Source: Bradyrhizobium campsiandrae (GTDB taxonomy: Bacteria; Pseudomonadota; Alphaproteobacteria; Rhizobiales; Xanthobacteraceae). Taken from it: a stretch of DNA of 64,000 bases. Below, piece after piece: positions 29,397 through 39,956 of this stretch; position 1 is the stretch's first letter, and the number at the start of each line of letters is the position of its first letter. The notes beneath the pieces were generated by a model. The model made no database searches, had not been told where the DNA came from, and saw only the letters and a list, made by a program, of their open reading frames with translations. Both the position numbers and the translations under genes were made by a program. The stretch lies in contig NZ_JAANIH010000018.1 in assembly GCF_014529705.1 (NCBI RefSeq), positions 1 through 64,000 of the forward strand, given 5' to 3'.

Positions 29397-29487
29397 GTAG
29401 GGTGGGCAAAGGCGCTCTTGCGCCGTGCCCACCATATGCTGCTGATTGAGAGAGATGGTGGGCACGCTTCGCTTTGCCCACCCTACG
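29397..29487. repeat. GTAGGGTGGGCAAAG...CTTTGCCCACCCTAC inverted-repeat element
   Basis: A compact element has outer arms GTAGGGTGGGCAAAG and its complement, and inner arms around GTGCCCACCAT...ATGGTGGGCAC. A second copy is at 62615-62692. It separates the AraC-type regulator gene from the BKACE gene. Likely non-autonomous and palindromic; no gene inside. Confidence 0.8.
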
Positions 29488-29496
29488 ACACCGAAG

Positions 29497-30297
29497 CTAG
29501 CTCGCCTCCGCCAACCGCACCGTCTCGTTGCTGCGATAGATCGCCAGATCCCGCGAGCCGACGAAGATCGCGCGGGGTTTCAATCCGTAGAAGCGGCGGA
29601 TCGAATGGCTGAAATGCGTCGAGTCGGGATAGCCAATATCCTGCGCGAGATGGGCGAGGTTGAGGTCCTGGTTGGCAAAGTGCAGCAGATGCCGCGCACG
29701 CTTCCAGGCGCGGAAGGAGCGGAAGGAGATGCCGGTCTCCTCCTTGAACAGATGCAGGAAACGCGAGGCGGAGAGGCCTGCTTCCGCCGCGCACGTGTCG
29801 GCCGTCACCGGCTCACCCGAAAAGCGCCCGATGCGAGCGACCGCACGCATCACCCGCGGGTCGAGCACGCGGCGCGGCAGCGCCTCGCCAAAGCACATCT
29901 CGTCGAACTCGGCCGTGGTGATGTCGCCGTAGCGGCGCTGGCGCAGCAGCGCGTAGGCGGCGAGGATCTTGCGGGCATAGGCGGCGCGGTCCGGTCCCGT
30001 CAGCCGCTGGGCCAGGGCCTCGATCACGCCATCCGGCATGCTCTCCGGCTCGAGCGTGACGCTGATCGCAGTGCGGTAATCGCTGGCGATGGAATGCCGC
30101 TGGTTCGGCAGGGTGACGAACAATTCGCCGGTGGCGAGAACGTCGTCGATGGTCAGATGCAGGCTGCCCTTCACCGCGACATAGACGTGGCAGCAGCCGG
30201 GGGTTCTCTTGCGCGGCCGTCCAAGCAAGCCGGCATAAAACACCCGCTCCGGCGTGATCAGCATCAGATGGTCGGATTCGCGACCGTTATATTCCAT
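29497..30297 (-). CDS. AraC family transcriptional regulator
   Basis: A 266-residue DNA-binding regulator. The first 110 residues look like a cupin-type ligand-sensing domain (HVYVAVKGSLHLTIDD, PNQRHSI). The C-terminal 100 residues hold two helix-turn-helix units, with AAEAGLSASRFLHLFKEETGISF and LAQDIGYPDSTHFSHSIRRFYGLKP as the family signature. GAGGAGG precedes ATG 30297. It sits inside the acyl-CoA gene group on the same strand, so it probably controls some of these genes or the divergent ligase at 33707. The effector is unknown. Confidence 0.88.
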   Translation of the reverse strand: MEYNGRESDHLMLITPERVFYAGLLGRPRKRTPGCCHVYVAVKGSLHLTIDDVLATGELFVTLPNQRHSIASDYRTAISVTLEPESMPDGVIEALAQRLTGPDRAAYARKILAAYALLRQRRYGDITTAEFDEMCFGEALPRRVLDPRVMRAVARIGRFSGEPVTADTCAAEAGLSASRFLHLFKEETGISFRSFRAWKRARHLLHFANQDLNLAHLAQDIGYPDSTHFSHSIRRFYGLKPRAIFVGSRDLAIYRSNETVRLAEAS

Positions 30298-30475
30298 GGG
30301 GCTCCTCCTCGCGCGGCTCTCTGGCCGCTGCGGATGGAGGTCACCTTAGCGCAAATTTGGGCGCTGTCACGACGCGATAGCGCTGTCATCGCGCGCAAAA
30401 GATTACCATTTTCCGGGACGACGATCGGTCGCAACCGGAACCGCGATGAGACCGCAGTCCCATCCTGCGGAATGT

Positions 30476-31131
30476 TTATGCCCTGACGCGCGGCGCTACA
30501 TTCTGTTCAATGCCGGCCTTCTGCTCCGCAGCAACGGCGCGCTTGAAACCATCGCGCTGCTGCAGGCGCGCCCAATAGGCTGCGACACCAGGCCCGAAAT
30601 CCTTGGCGAGACCGATGCTGCTGGCCAGCCGAAGCGCATAGCCGATCACGATGTCGGCGGCGGTGAAGCGGCCGGCGCACAAGGTTTCGGCATTCGCCGT
30701 CGCTGCTTCGACCGCGCGCAGCCGTCCCAGAAACCACTTCGCATAGTCGGTGGCGACCTGCGGATTACGGCGCTCCTCCGGCTCGAGCTGGGTGTAGCGG
30801 AGCACCAGCGTTTGCGGGAAGGTTAACGTCGCGTCGCTGAAATACATCCAGTTCAGGAACGCGCCATAGGCGGGATCCTCAGGACCGACCATCAGCGGGC
30901 TCGGGCCGTATTTGATGCCGAGATAGTGGCAGATGCCCGAGGACTCCGTCATTCTGGTCTCGCCGTCGACCATAAAGGGAATCGTGCCGAGCGGATTGAG
31001 CGCGAGGTACTCCTTGGCGAACACCCGCGGCGGGAACGGCAGCATCTTCAGCTCATAGGCCAGCCCCATCTCCTCCAGCATCCAGAGCGGGCGGAACGAG
31101 CGCGCGGCGTCGCAGTGATAGAGCGTGATCA

Positions 31132-31132
<1 letters not shown>
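30476..31132 (-). CDS. Glutathione S-transferase
   Basis: A 218-residue cytosolic GST with the thioredoxin-like N-terminal domain. ITLYHCDAARSFRPLWMLEEMGL carries the active-site region, and the cis-proline segment GTIPFMVDGE plus the glutamate-serine pair in MTESSGIC bind glutathione. A helical C-terminal domain follows. It would conjugate or reduce electrophiles. Its start shares one base with the stop of the upstream acyl-CoA dehydrogenase gene (TGATG), so it belongs to that operon, where it may handle a reactive enoyl or epoxide intermediate (inference). Confidence 0.88.
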
Positions 31133-32295
<1,163 letters not shown>

Positions 32296-32307
32296 TTTGT
32301 CCTCTTG

Positions 32308-33495
32308 TCACAACCCCATCTGCCGCGACGCCAGATCCTTCATGATCTCCTCGGTGCCGCCGCCGATGGCGTTGACCTTGACCTCGCGGTAGATGCGCTC
32401 GGCCTTGATGCCGCGCATGAAGCCGGCGCCGCCGAAGATCTGCACGGCTTCCGAGGCGCAGAACGCCATGGTCTGGGTCGCCTGGTTCTTCATCATGCAG
32501 ATTTCGGCAACCGGGCTCTCGCCCTGCTCCAGCCGCCAGGCCAGCAGTTCCAGCATCGCCTGCGAGGCCGCGACCTTCTGCGCCATGTCGACGATCTTGT
32601 GCCTGATGACCTGGTGCTGCGCCAGCGGCTTGCCGAAGGTCTGGCGCTCCTTGGCGTAGGCGATCGCCTCATCGAGGCAGACGCGCGCGAACGCGGTGCA
32701 GCCGGCCGCCATGCCCATCCGCTCGCTGTTGAAATTCTGCATGATGATCTTGAAGCCCTGGCCTTCCTCGCCGATCAGGTTCTCGGCCGGCACGCGGCAC
32801 TCGTCGAAATGCAGCGTTGCTGTGTCGGAGGCCCACCAGCCCATCTTCTTCAGTTTTGTCCTGGACAGGCCGGGCGTATCGCCCTCGATCAGGAGCAGGC
32901 TGACGCCGCCGGCGCCCTCGCCGCCGGTACGCACCGCAACGGTCAGATAATCGGCGCGGACCCCTGATGTGATAAAGGTCTTCTCGCCGCTCACGACGTA
33001 GTGATTGCCGTCGCGGCGTGCCCGGGTACGGAGGCTCGCGACATCAGACCCGCCGCCGGGCTCGGTAATCGCGAGCGCGGAAATCTTCTCGCCTGAGAGC
33101 ACCTGAGGCAGCACGCGTGCCTTTACCTCGGGCCGCGCCGCGCGTGCGATCGGCGGCGAACCGATGGTGTGGCTCATCAGGCTGGCGCTGACGCCGCCGG
33201 CGCCGGCGCGCGCGAGCTCCTGGCTCGCCACGATCTTCATGAACTGGTCGGCGGCGATCCCGCCATATTCTTCCGGAAATCCGAGCCCCAATAGCCCGAT
33301 CTCGGCCGCCTTGCGATAGAGCGCGCGCGGAAATTCGCCGGCCTCGTCCCATTCGTGGGCGAACGGCGCAATCTCCTTGTCGACGAATCGGCGCATCACG
33401 TCGCGAAAGGCGTCGTGCTCGGCGGTATAGAACGGGCTCTTCATGGCGTGCGCGCCTTGGACGAAACTCTTCTCGTTCCACCATGGCTGGAACAT
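32308..33495 (-). CDS. Acyl-CoA dehydrogenase
   Basis: A 395-residue FAD enzyme of the acyl-CoA dehydrogenase family, with SALAITEPGGGSDVASLRTRARRDGNHYVVSGEKTFITSG near residue 155 and a C-terminal IFGGAGFMRGIKAERIYREVKVNAIGGGTEEIM segment. It is probably the first gene of the minus-strand acyl-CoA operon. The long start at 33495 has a GAGG site. ATG 33444 (MKSPFYTAEHDAFRD) would give the more usual N-terminus, so the start is uncertain. It differs in sequence from its neighbour, so two successive or alternative oxidation steps are likely. Confidence 0.9.
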   Translation of the reverse strand: MFQPWWNEKSFVQGAHAMKSPFYTAEHDAFRDVMRRFVDKEIAPFAHEWDEAGEFPRALYRKAAEIGLLGLGFPEEYGGIAADQFMKIVASQELARAGAGGVSASLMSHTIGSPPIARAARPEVKARVLPQVLSGEKISALAITEPGGGSDVASLRTRARRDGNHYVVSGEKTFITSGVRADYLTVAVRTGGEGAGGVSLLLIEGDTPGLSRTKLKKMGWWASDTATLHFDECRVPAENLIGEEGQGFKIIMQNFNSERMGMAAGCTAFARVCLDEAIAYAKERQTFGKPLAQHQVIRHKIVDMAQKVAASQAMLELLAWRLEQGESPVAEICMMKNQATQTMAFCASEAVQIFGGAGFMRGIKAERIYREVKVNAIGGGTEEIMKDLASRQMGL

Positions 33496-33706
33496 CGGCG
33501 CCTCACTTGCGCCGAGTAGCTGGCTGGGGAGCCGCCAACGCGCCGCCGTGTTCTAGCAACTCAACGCAAGACGATTTTCACCCCGCGCAGGCCAACTCCA
33601 AACCAAAAAAGACTGCTGCACAAAACTCCGGCTGGCCTCCCAGGGCCATGCCGGGCATGGTGCACAGCAATAAAATTCAGGTGGCTCGAGACCGCCGTGG
33701 GAGGGA

Positions 33707-35260
33707 GTGTTGGCCGTTCGTTATTACGACTGGATCGCTCATCATGCCCGCCGCGCACCTGCCAAGGTCGCGGCCGTGGATCTCGCCAGCGAGCGGCGTT
33801 TCACCTATGCAGAGCTCGACTCCCGCGTCTCGCGCCTCGCCTCGTTCTTTCGCCATACGCTGAGAGTTTCGCGCGGCGACCGCGTCGCGGTGCTGGCGCT
33901 GAACACGACGGATACGCTGGAGGTGCAGTTCGCCTGCGGACGCCTGGGTGCCGTCTTCGTGCCGCTGAACACCCGCCTCGCCGTTCCCGAGCTCCAATTC
34001 ATCACCGGCGATTGCGCGCCAAAGGTGATGATCCACGACGCCGATCTGGCCGAGACGGCGCTTGGCGTCGCGAAGCTTTGCAATGTCGCCACCAGCCTGT
34101 TGCTCGGCCCCGGCGGCGCCTATGAGGCCGGCATCGCCGCGGCAAAGCCGCTGGAGCGTGCCGAAGACGTCACGCTCGATGATATCTCGACCATCATGTA
34201 CACGTCGGGCACGACGGGGCATCCGAAGGGCGCGACCATCACCCATGGCATGACGTTCTGGAACTGCGTCAATCTCGGCGGTCCCGCCTGCATCGGCCCA
34301 TCCTCCGTGCTGCTCACCGTGCTGCCGCTGTTCCATACCGGCGGGCTGAATTGCTACACCAATCCGGTGCTGCATGCCGGCGGCACTGTCATGATCATGC
34401 GCGCCTTCGATCCCGGCATTGCGCTCGGCCTGATCGGCGATCCCGCACAAGGAATCAACGTATTCTTCGGCGTGCCCGCGATCTACCAGTTCATGGCGCA
34501 ACATCCCGCCTTCGCGACCACGGACCTGACCCGGCTGATCGTTTGCGGCGTCGGCGGCGCACCGATGCCGGTACCGCTGTTGAAAGTGTGGGAGGCGCGC
34601 GGCGTCGCGCTTCAGCAGGGCTACGGCATGACCGAGACTTCGCCGGCCGTTCTGGTGCTCGATCGCGAGGACGCGGCGCGCAAGGCCGGCTCCGCCGGCA
34701 AGCCGGTGCTGCACACCGAGGTGCGCATCGTCCGCCCCGACGGCAGCGATGCCGATGTCGGCGAGCTCGGTGAGCTCTGGGTCAAGGGGCCGAACATCAC
34801 GCCGGGCTACTGGAATCGGCCGGAGGCGAACAAGACTGCATTCACCGACGGTTGGCTGCACACCGGCGATGCGACGCGCGTCGACGAGGAAGGCTTCTAC
34901 TACATCGTGGACCGCTGGAAGGACATGTACATTTCCGGCGGCGAGAACGTCTATCCCGCCGAGGTCGAAAACGTCCTGCACCAGCTCAGCGCGATCGCCG
35001 AGGCTGCGGTGATCGGCATTCCCGACGCGCAGTGGGGCGAGGTCGGGCTTGCCATCGTCGCGGTCAAGCAAGGCCAGCGGCTGACCGAGGTCGATGTCTT
35101 CACGCATTGCGCGGCCAATCTGGCGCGCTTCAAATGTCCGCGCCAGATTCGCTTCGTCGACGCGCTGCCGCGCAACGCGACCGGCAAGATCCACAAGCCG
35201 ACCTTGCGGAAGGAGTTCTCGATGGCTTCCGAGATCGACAAGAAAGTCGCCAACGCCTGA
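33707..35260 (+). CDS. AMP-dependent acyl-CoA synthetase (fatty-acid-CoA ligase type)
   Basis: A 517-residue ANL-superfamily ligase that activates a carboxylic acid to its CoA thioester. Motifs are TIMYTSGTTGHPKGATITHG near residue 165, QQGYGMTETSPAV near residue 305, GWLHTGDATRVDEEGFYYIVDRWKDMYISGGENVYPAEVE near residues 383-420 and the C-terminal lysine in ATGKIHK. It starts at GTG 33707 or TTG 33710 just after GGGAGGGA. It diverges from the acyl-CoA dehydrogenase operon, with 211 bases between, and probably supplies that pathway's first CoA ester. A terminator follows it. Confidence 0.9.
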   Translation: MLAVRYYDWIAHHARRAPAKVAAVDLASERRFTYAELDSRVSRLASFFRHTLRVSRGDRVAVLALNTTDTLEVQFACGRLGAVFVPLNTRLAVPELQFITGDCAPKVMIHDADLAETALGVAKLCNVATSLLLGPGGAYEAGIAAAKPLERAEDVTLDDISTIMYTSGTTGHPKGATITHGMTFWNCVNLGGPACIGPSSVLLTVLPLFHTGGLNCYTNPVLHAGGTVMIMRAFDPGIALGLIGDPAQGINVFFGVPAIYQFMAQHPAFATTDLTRLIVCGVGGAPMPVPLLKVWEARGVALQQGYGMTETSPAVLVLDREDAARKAGSAGKPVLHTEVRIVRPDGSDADVGELGELWVKGPNITPGYWNRPEANKTAFTDGWLHTGDATRVDEEGFYYIVDRWKDMYISGGENVYPAEVENVLHQLSAIAEAAVIGIPDAQWGEVGLAIVAVKQGQRLTEVDVFTHCAANLARFKCPRQIRFVDALPRNATGKIHKPTLRKEFSMASEIDKKVANA

Positions 35261-35262
35261 TC

Positions 35263-35294
35263 AAAGCGTCCCTGTCGCGGGCGCTTTTTGTTTT
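35263..35294 (+). terminator. Rho-independent-type terminator after the acyl-CoA ligase gene
   Basis: AAAGCG and CCC (35263-35272, one bulged T) pair with GGGCGCTTT (35279-35287), and a T-rich run (TTGTTTT) follows. It starts directly after the ligase stop and lies before the binding-protein gene, whose transcription should therefore be at least partly separate. Confidence 0.65.
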
Positions 35295-35336
35295 CGACGT
35301 GCGTATTTCACCCCAGAAGAACCGCAAGGAAATTTC

Positions 35337-36557
35337 ATGAACAAGAAACTCTGCCTGCTTGCCGCGGCAACGGCGCTGACACTGCTTTCAACCGAGGGCG
35401 TCTATGCGCAGAAGGCTTACGACACCGGGGTCACCGACACCGAGATCAAGATCGGCAATGTCGAGGCCTATTCGGGCCCCGCGTCCGCCTACGGCATCAT
35501 CGGCAAGACCGAGGAAGCCTATTTCAAGATGATCAACGACCAGGGCGGCATCAACGGCCGCAAGATCAATTTCATCTCCTACGACGACGGCTATTCGCCG
35601 CCGAAGACCGTGGAGCAGATCCGCAAGCTGGTCGAGAGCGACGAGGTCTTCCTGGTGTTCAACGCGCTGGGCACGCCGACCCAGACCGCCGTGCAGAAAT
35701 ATCATAACTCCAAGAAGGTGCCGCAGCTGTTCCTCGCCACCGGCGCCAGCAAATGGAACGACCCGAAGAACTTCCCCTGGACCATGGGCTTCCAGCCCAG
35801 CTACCGGGTCGAGGCCCGGATCTTCGCAAAATACATTCTGAAGGAGAAGCCGGACGCCAAGGTCGCGATCTTCTATGCCAATGACGATTTCGGCAAGGAC
35901 TACCTCGCCGGCATCAAGGACATTTTCGGCGACAAGGCCTCGAAGCTGATCGTGGCCGAGGAGAGCTATGAGACCTCGGAGCCCTCGATCGACGCCCACA
36001 TCGTCAAGCTCAAGGACACCGGCGCCGACGTGTTCGTGAACATCTCGACCCCGAAATTCGCTGCGCAAGCGATCAAGAAGATCGCCGAGCTCGGCTGGAA
36101 GCCGATGCATCTGATGACCGACGTCTCCGTGTCGATCGGCGCGGTGATGAAGCCGGCCGGCCTCGAGGCCTCCGAAGGCGTGCTCTCGGCCGGCTATCTC
36201 ATGGATGCGTCTGATCCGCAGTGGAAGGACAACGAGGGCATGAAGAAGTTCATGGCCTTCATCGAGAAGTACATGCCCGGCGCGAACATATCGGACGCCA
36301 ATCTGGTCTATGGCTACGCGGCGGCCCAGACCATGGTGCAGGTGCTGAAGCAGGCGGGCGACAACCTCACCCGTGAGAACGTGATGAAGCAGGCCGCCAG
36401 CCTGAAGGATTTTGCGCCCGATACGCTGATCCCCGGAATCACGATCAACACCTCGGCCAGCGACTTCGCGCCGATCGAGCAGCTCAAGATGTGGCGGTTC
36501 AAGAGCGGCCAATGGGAGCTGTTTGGTCCCATCATCAGCGCCGAGCCGAGCGGCTAG
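35337..36557 (+). CDS. Branched-chain amino-acid-type ABC transporter substrate-binding protein (orphan)
   Basis: A 406-residue periplasmic receptor of the type I Liv fold. The signal peptide runs to about residue 22 (EGVYA), followed by KAYDTGVTDTEIKIGNVEAYSGPASAYG. AAGGAA stands before ATG 35337; the longer frame overlaps the ligase gene and is rejected. No Liv permease or ATPase genes are adjacent. Position next to an acid-CoA ligase and dehydrogenases suggests the ligand is a carboxylic acid entering that pathway, as for several rhizobial and Rhodopseudomonas receptors, but this is inference. Confidence 0.88.
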   Translation: MNKKLCLLAAATALTLLSTEGVYAQKAYDTGVTDTEIKIGNVEAYSGPASAYGIIGKTEEAYFKMINDQGGINGRKINFISYDDGYSPPKTVEQIRKLVESDEVFLVFNALGTPTQTAVQKYHNSKKVPQLFLATGASKWNDPKNFPWTMGFQPSYRVEARIFAKYILKEKPDAKVAIFYANDDFGKDYLAGIKDIFGDKASKLIVAEESYETSEPSIDAHIVKLKDTGADVFVNISTPKFAAQAIKKIAELGWKPMHLMTDVSVSIGAVMKPAGLEASEGVLSAGYLMDASDPQWKDNEGMKKFMAFIEKYMPGANISDANLVYGYAAAQTMVQVLKQAGDNLTRENVMKQAASLKDFAPDTLIPGITINTSASDFAPIEQLKMWRFKSGQWELFGPIISAEPSG

Positions 36558-36586
36558 CTCGAGGCGGGCGAGCACGTCCCGAGGCG

Positions 36587-36611
36587 ATAGCGGCCGCAAG
36601 GCCGCTATTTT
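36587..36611 (+). terminator. Hairpin terminator after the orphan binding protein
   Basis: ATAGCGGCC (36587-36595) and GGCCGCTAT (36600-36608) form a perfect 9-base-pair stem with a GCAA tetraloop, followed by TTT. The site lies 30 bases after the binding-protein stop and just before the convergent HTH-regulator gene ends. The short T-run is the only weakness. Confidence 0.7.
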
Positions 36612-36629
36612 CCTGGCGGCCGAGACGAA

Positions 36630-37400
36630 CTATCCCGGCAGGAAGAGCGCGAACGATTCATCGATCGTGCGGCGCAAATGATCGCGATAGAGCGCGTGGT
36701 TTGCATCGCCCGGCGCGACCCGCCCCAGCGACGGCGTCGGGACGTTCTTCAGCGGCACATAGGCGATCGGCGCCGCGACCGGCGTCAATTGCGAGCCGGC
36801 ACCGGCGCGCAGCGTCGAGATGATGCCATACATCGCGCCGGTCACGGTCGGCCGCGACACCGTGATCACCCGGTGCTGGCCGTGCTTGTTGATGACGAGA
36901 TAGATGAAGCCGGACTGATGCGGCACGGCGACTTCGCCGGTATGTTCATAGGCCGCATCGGTCCGCTCGCCCTCCCGGAAGACCAGCGAGGAGACCTTCG
37001 GCTCCCAGACGATCTCGGTGCGATAGGCGAAGATCGCGTCCTTGTCGCCAAAGGACGGCCGCAGCGTCACATAGACACCCTCGATCCATGTCACCGCACG
37101 ATGCGAATAGGCGCCGAGGCTGTCTGGGGCGACGTCGTTGCCGGCCGGCGGCGCCGGTGCGACGGGGCTCCTGCGCAAGGACACGCCCAGCGCCTGCTCG
37201 AGCCGGACCGTCGTCGCCAGCGTGAACGGGCGGCGGCCGCCCAAAGCCTTCTCCAGCGTCGACAGGCTGAGCTTGGCCTGCTCGGCCAGCGCCTGCCGCG
37301 AGATCCGGCGTCTGGCGATCTCCTCGCGGATCGTCTCCGCCACCTGGCGGCTCTGCTCGTCCGAAAGCTGCCCGTCGTTGAGTTTATCCGGCGTCTGCAT
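36630..37400 (-). CDS. XRE-type helix-turn-helix transcriptional regulator
   Basis: A 256-residue protein with an N-terminal Cro/C1-type HTH at about residues 20-75 (AETIREEIARRRISRQALAEQAKLSLSTLEKALGGRRPF). About 160 residues of unrecognised C-terminal domain contain GAYSHRAVTWIEGVYVTLRPSFGD and GFIYLVINKHGQHRVITVSRP, possibly a ligand-binding fold. It diverges from the VIT/VWA sortase-substrate gene across 186 bases, so control of the sortase pair is plausible. The gap holds GC-rich short inverted repeats but no operator I can name. Confidence 0.8.
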   Translation of the reverse strand: MQTPDKLNDGQLSDEQSRQVAETIREEIARRRISRQALAEQAKLSLSTLEKALGGRRPFTLATTVRLEQALGVSLRRSPVAPAPPAGNDVAPDSLGAYSHRAVTWIEGVYVTLRPSFGDKDAIFAYRTEIVWEPKVSSLVFREGERTDAAYEHTGEVAVPHQSGFIYLVINKHGQHRVITVSRPTVTGAMYGIISTLRAGAGSQLTPVAAPIAYVPLKNVPTPSLGRVAPGDANHALYRDHLRRTIDESFALFLPG

Positions 37401-37586
37401 CGTTAACCCTGCTCCACGGCGGCCATTCTAGCAGGGCGGACAAATCAGCACAAAACCGGACATGGCCACCGAAGCGGCCGCCGGGCAAGGCCATCGGCGG
37501 CGGAACATTGCCGATCATTCTGCTCGCGACATCAGGCCCTCCCGACCGATGCTCGGGCCGTCAAACAGCTTTCGGGAGCAGGCCAA

Positions 37587-39860
37587 ATGGACAGTTACGA
37601 CACGATCGACAGCCACCAACATCCTGACGAGCACCCTTGGCTCGACAGGCTCATCAAGGTCGGGCTGTTCCTTCTGGCGCAAAGCATTGCCGTGCTCCTG
37701 GTCAGCTTCGTGGCCCTGCTGGTGAGCTTCGAAACCTCCTGGTCGGCCACGACGGAGCAGGCCAGCCTGCTCCAGCCCGGCGACGCCAGATCCGGCAGCC
37801 TGCTGCTGAAGGACGACGGCGCCACGACCGAAGCCATCCGTCTCGGCACCGATGTCGACATCACGGTCTCGGGTCCGACGCTGCGCACGCGCGTCACGCA
37901 AATATTCCGCAACCCGACCAGGGATTGGGTCGAGGCGATCTATGTCTATCCGCTGGCGAGTGAGGGTGCGGTCGATACGTTGAAGATGGTGGTCGGCGAC
38001 CGCGTCATCGTCGGCGCCATCAAGGAGCGTCAGCAGGCACGCGTAATCTACGAGCAGGCGCGCCGCGCCGGACAGAAGGCCGCGCTGACCGAGCAGGAGC
38101 GGCCCAACATCTTCACCAACTCGGTCGCCAATATCGGTCCCGGCGAAACCGTGCTGGTGCAGATCGAATATCAGGAGCCGGTGCATCAATCCGGCAACGA
38201 ATATTCACTGCGCGTGCCGCTCGTCGTCGGACCACGCTACAATCCGGCGCCGATCGTGCAGAGCGTCGACTTCCGCAAGGACGGCTCAGGCTGGGGCACG
38301 ACCAATTCGGATCCAGTGCCCAATCGCGATCGCATTTCACCGCCGGTGCTCGACCCCGCCAAGAACGCGCCGGTCAATCCGACCCGCATCACGGTGCATC
38401 TGACAGCCGGCTTCGCGCTCGGCGAGGTCAAGAGCCATCACCACAATGTCAGGATCGAGAGTCCGGACAGCACGACGCGCGTCGTGACGCTCGCCGACGG
38501 CACCGTGCCCGCCGACCGCGACTTTGAGCTAAGCTGGAGGCCAGCCGCTGCTAAGGCGCCGTCTGTCGGCCTGTTCCACGAGCACGTCGGTGATGCCGAC
38601 TACCTGCTCGCCTTCGTTACGCCGCCGGCCTCTGAGCAAGCCACGCAGAAGCCGCTGCCGCGCGAAGTGGTGTTCGTGATCGACAATTCCGGATCGATGG
38701 GCGGCACATCGATCGAGCAGGCCAAGGCAAGCCTCCTCTACGCGCTTGGCCGTCTCCAGCCCGGCGACCGCTTCAACGTGATCCGTTTCGACGACACCAT
38801 GGACGTGTTGTTTCCGACTTCCGTTCCGGCCGATGCCGCGCACCTCGGTGAAGCGACCTCTTTCGTCAGCGCGTTGCAGGCCCGCGGCGGCACCGAGATG
38901 GTGCCCGCGATGCGTGCGGCGCTCACCGACAAGATCGCCGACACCAACATGGTTCGCCAGATCGTGTTCCTGACCGACGGCGCGATCGGCAACGAGCAGC
39001 AATTGTTCGAGACCATCGCCGCGATGCGGGGCCGCTCGCGCATCTTCATGGTCGGCATCGGCTCCGCCCCCAACACCTATCTGATGACGCGCGCCGCCGA
39101 GCTCGGCCGTGGCGCCTTCACCCATATCGGCTCCGTCGAGCAGGTCGAGGAACGCATGCGCGGCCTGTTCGCCAAGCTGGAGAACCCTGCCGTGACCGGC
39201 CTGAGCGCACAATTCAGCGAAGCCAAGGCGGACGTGACGCCCGCAATCATTCCCGACGTCTATCGCGACGAACCACTGGTGCTTGCGGCAAAGCTCGACA
39301 GGCTTGCCGGCTCACTGCAGATCAAAGGGCGCGTCGGCGACCGCCCTTGGTCGGTTACGCTGCCACTGCAAAGCGCCGCCGAGGGCAAAGGCCTGTCGAA
39401 GCTCTGGGCGAGGCGCAAGATCGGCGATGCCGAGGTGGCGCGGACGCTTCGCGAGACGACGCCGGAGGAGACCGACAAGACCATCCTTGCACTCGCGCTC
39501 GACCATCAGATCGTCACACGGCTGACCAGTCTCGTTGCGGTCGACAAGACGCCTGATCGCCCCGAAGGCGAACCGCTCAAGCTCAGCGCGCTGCCGATCA
39601 ACCTGCCGGCCGGCTGGGACTTCGAGAAGATCTTCGGCGAACGGCCGCAACAGGCGCCGACACAGCTGCGCGAGCGCCGCGCCGATGCGGGCCAGCCTGC
39701 GACAAGGCGGCCGGCTCCCGTCGCGCCCGATGCGATCCGCCTGCCAAAGACCGGCACCTCTTCCGAGCTGAAGATGATCGCGGGCCTGATCATGATCGTG
39801 CTCGCCCTGTTCCTGTTCGTGTTCAACCGGCGTCAGACCTTGCTCACTGACGCCGCTTGA
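37587..39860 (+). CDS. VIT/VWA domain protein with C-terminal LPKTG sorting signal (proteobacterial sortase target)
   Basis: A 757-residue envelope protein. A membrane segment lies near residues 22-47. A VIT domain follows at about 95-230 (SGPTLRTRVTQIFRNPTRDWVEAIYVYPL). A von Willebrand A domain with the MIDAS motif DNSGSMGG near residue 370 follows, with TDGAIGNE later. The C-terminus has LPKTG near residue 718, a hydrophobic stretch and a short tail FNRRQTLLTDAA, a classical sortase signal. It matches the marine proteobacterial sortase target family (TIGR03788 as I recall it). The dedicated sortase is encoded next. Role unknown; VIT/VWA proteins often bind protein partners via metal. Confidence 0.93.
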   Translation: MDSYDTIDSHQHPDEHPWLDRLIKVGLFLLAQSIAVLLVSFVALLVSFETSWSATTEQASLLQPGDARSGSLLLKDDGATTEAIRLGTDVDITVSGPTLRTRVTQIFRNPTRDWVEAIYVYPLASEGAVDTLKMVVGDRVIVGAIKERQQARVIYEQARRAGQKAALTEQERPNIFTNSVANIGPGETVLVQIEYQEPVHQSGNEYSLRVPLVVGPRYNPAPIVQSVDFRKDGSGWGTTNSDPVPNRDRISPPVLDPAKNAPVNPTRITVHLTAGFALGEVKSHHHNVRIESPDSTTRVVTLADGTVPADRDFELSWRPAAAKAPSVGLFHEHVGDADYLLAFVTPPASEQATQKPLPREVVFVIDNSGSMGGTSIEQAKASLLYALGRLQPGDRFNVIRFDDTMDVLFPTSVPADAAHLGEATSFVSALQARGGTEMVPAMRAALTDKIADTNMVRQIVFLTDGAIGNEQQLFETIAAMRGRSRIFMVGIGSAPNTYLMTRAAELGRGAFTHIGSVEQVEERMRGLFAKLENPAVTGLSAQFSEAKADVTPAIIPDVYRDEPLVLAAKLDRLAGSLQIKGRVGDRPWSVTLPLQSAAEGKGLSKLWARRKIGDAEVARTLRETTPEETDKTILALALDHQIVTRLTSLVAVDKTPDRPEGEPLKLSALPINLPAGWDFEKIFGERPQQAPTQLRERRADAGQPATRRPAPVAPDAIRLPKTGTSSELKMIAGLIMIVLALFLFVFNRRQTLLTDAA

Positions 39861-39891
39861 GGGAGGAGGCCCCCGAACTCCTCTTGCTTGG

Positions 39892-39937
39892 CGCGCGCGG
39901 CTGCCCGTCCCGAAACCAACGGCCGCGCGCGTCTTTT
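39892..39937 (+). terminator. Hairpin with T-tract between the sortase target and sortase genes
   Basis: CGCGCGCGGC (39892-39901) and GCCGCGCGCG (39922-39931) form a perfect 10-base-pair stem with a 20-base loop, followed by TCTTTTT. It lies between two genes that should be co-expressed, 32 bases after one stop and 20 before the next start. It may act as a partial terminator that lowers sortase relative to substrate. Confidence 0.6.
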
Positions 39938-39956
39938 TCTTCCGTCATTGTAGAAC

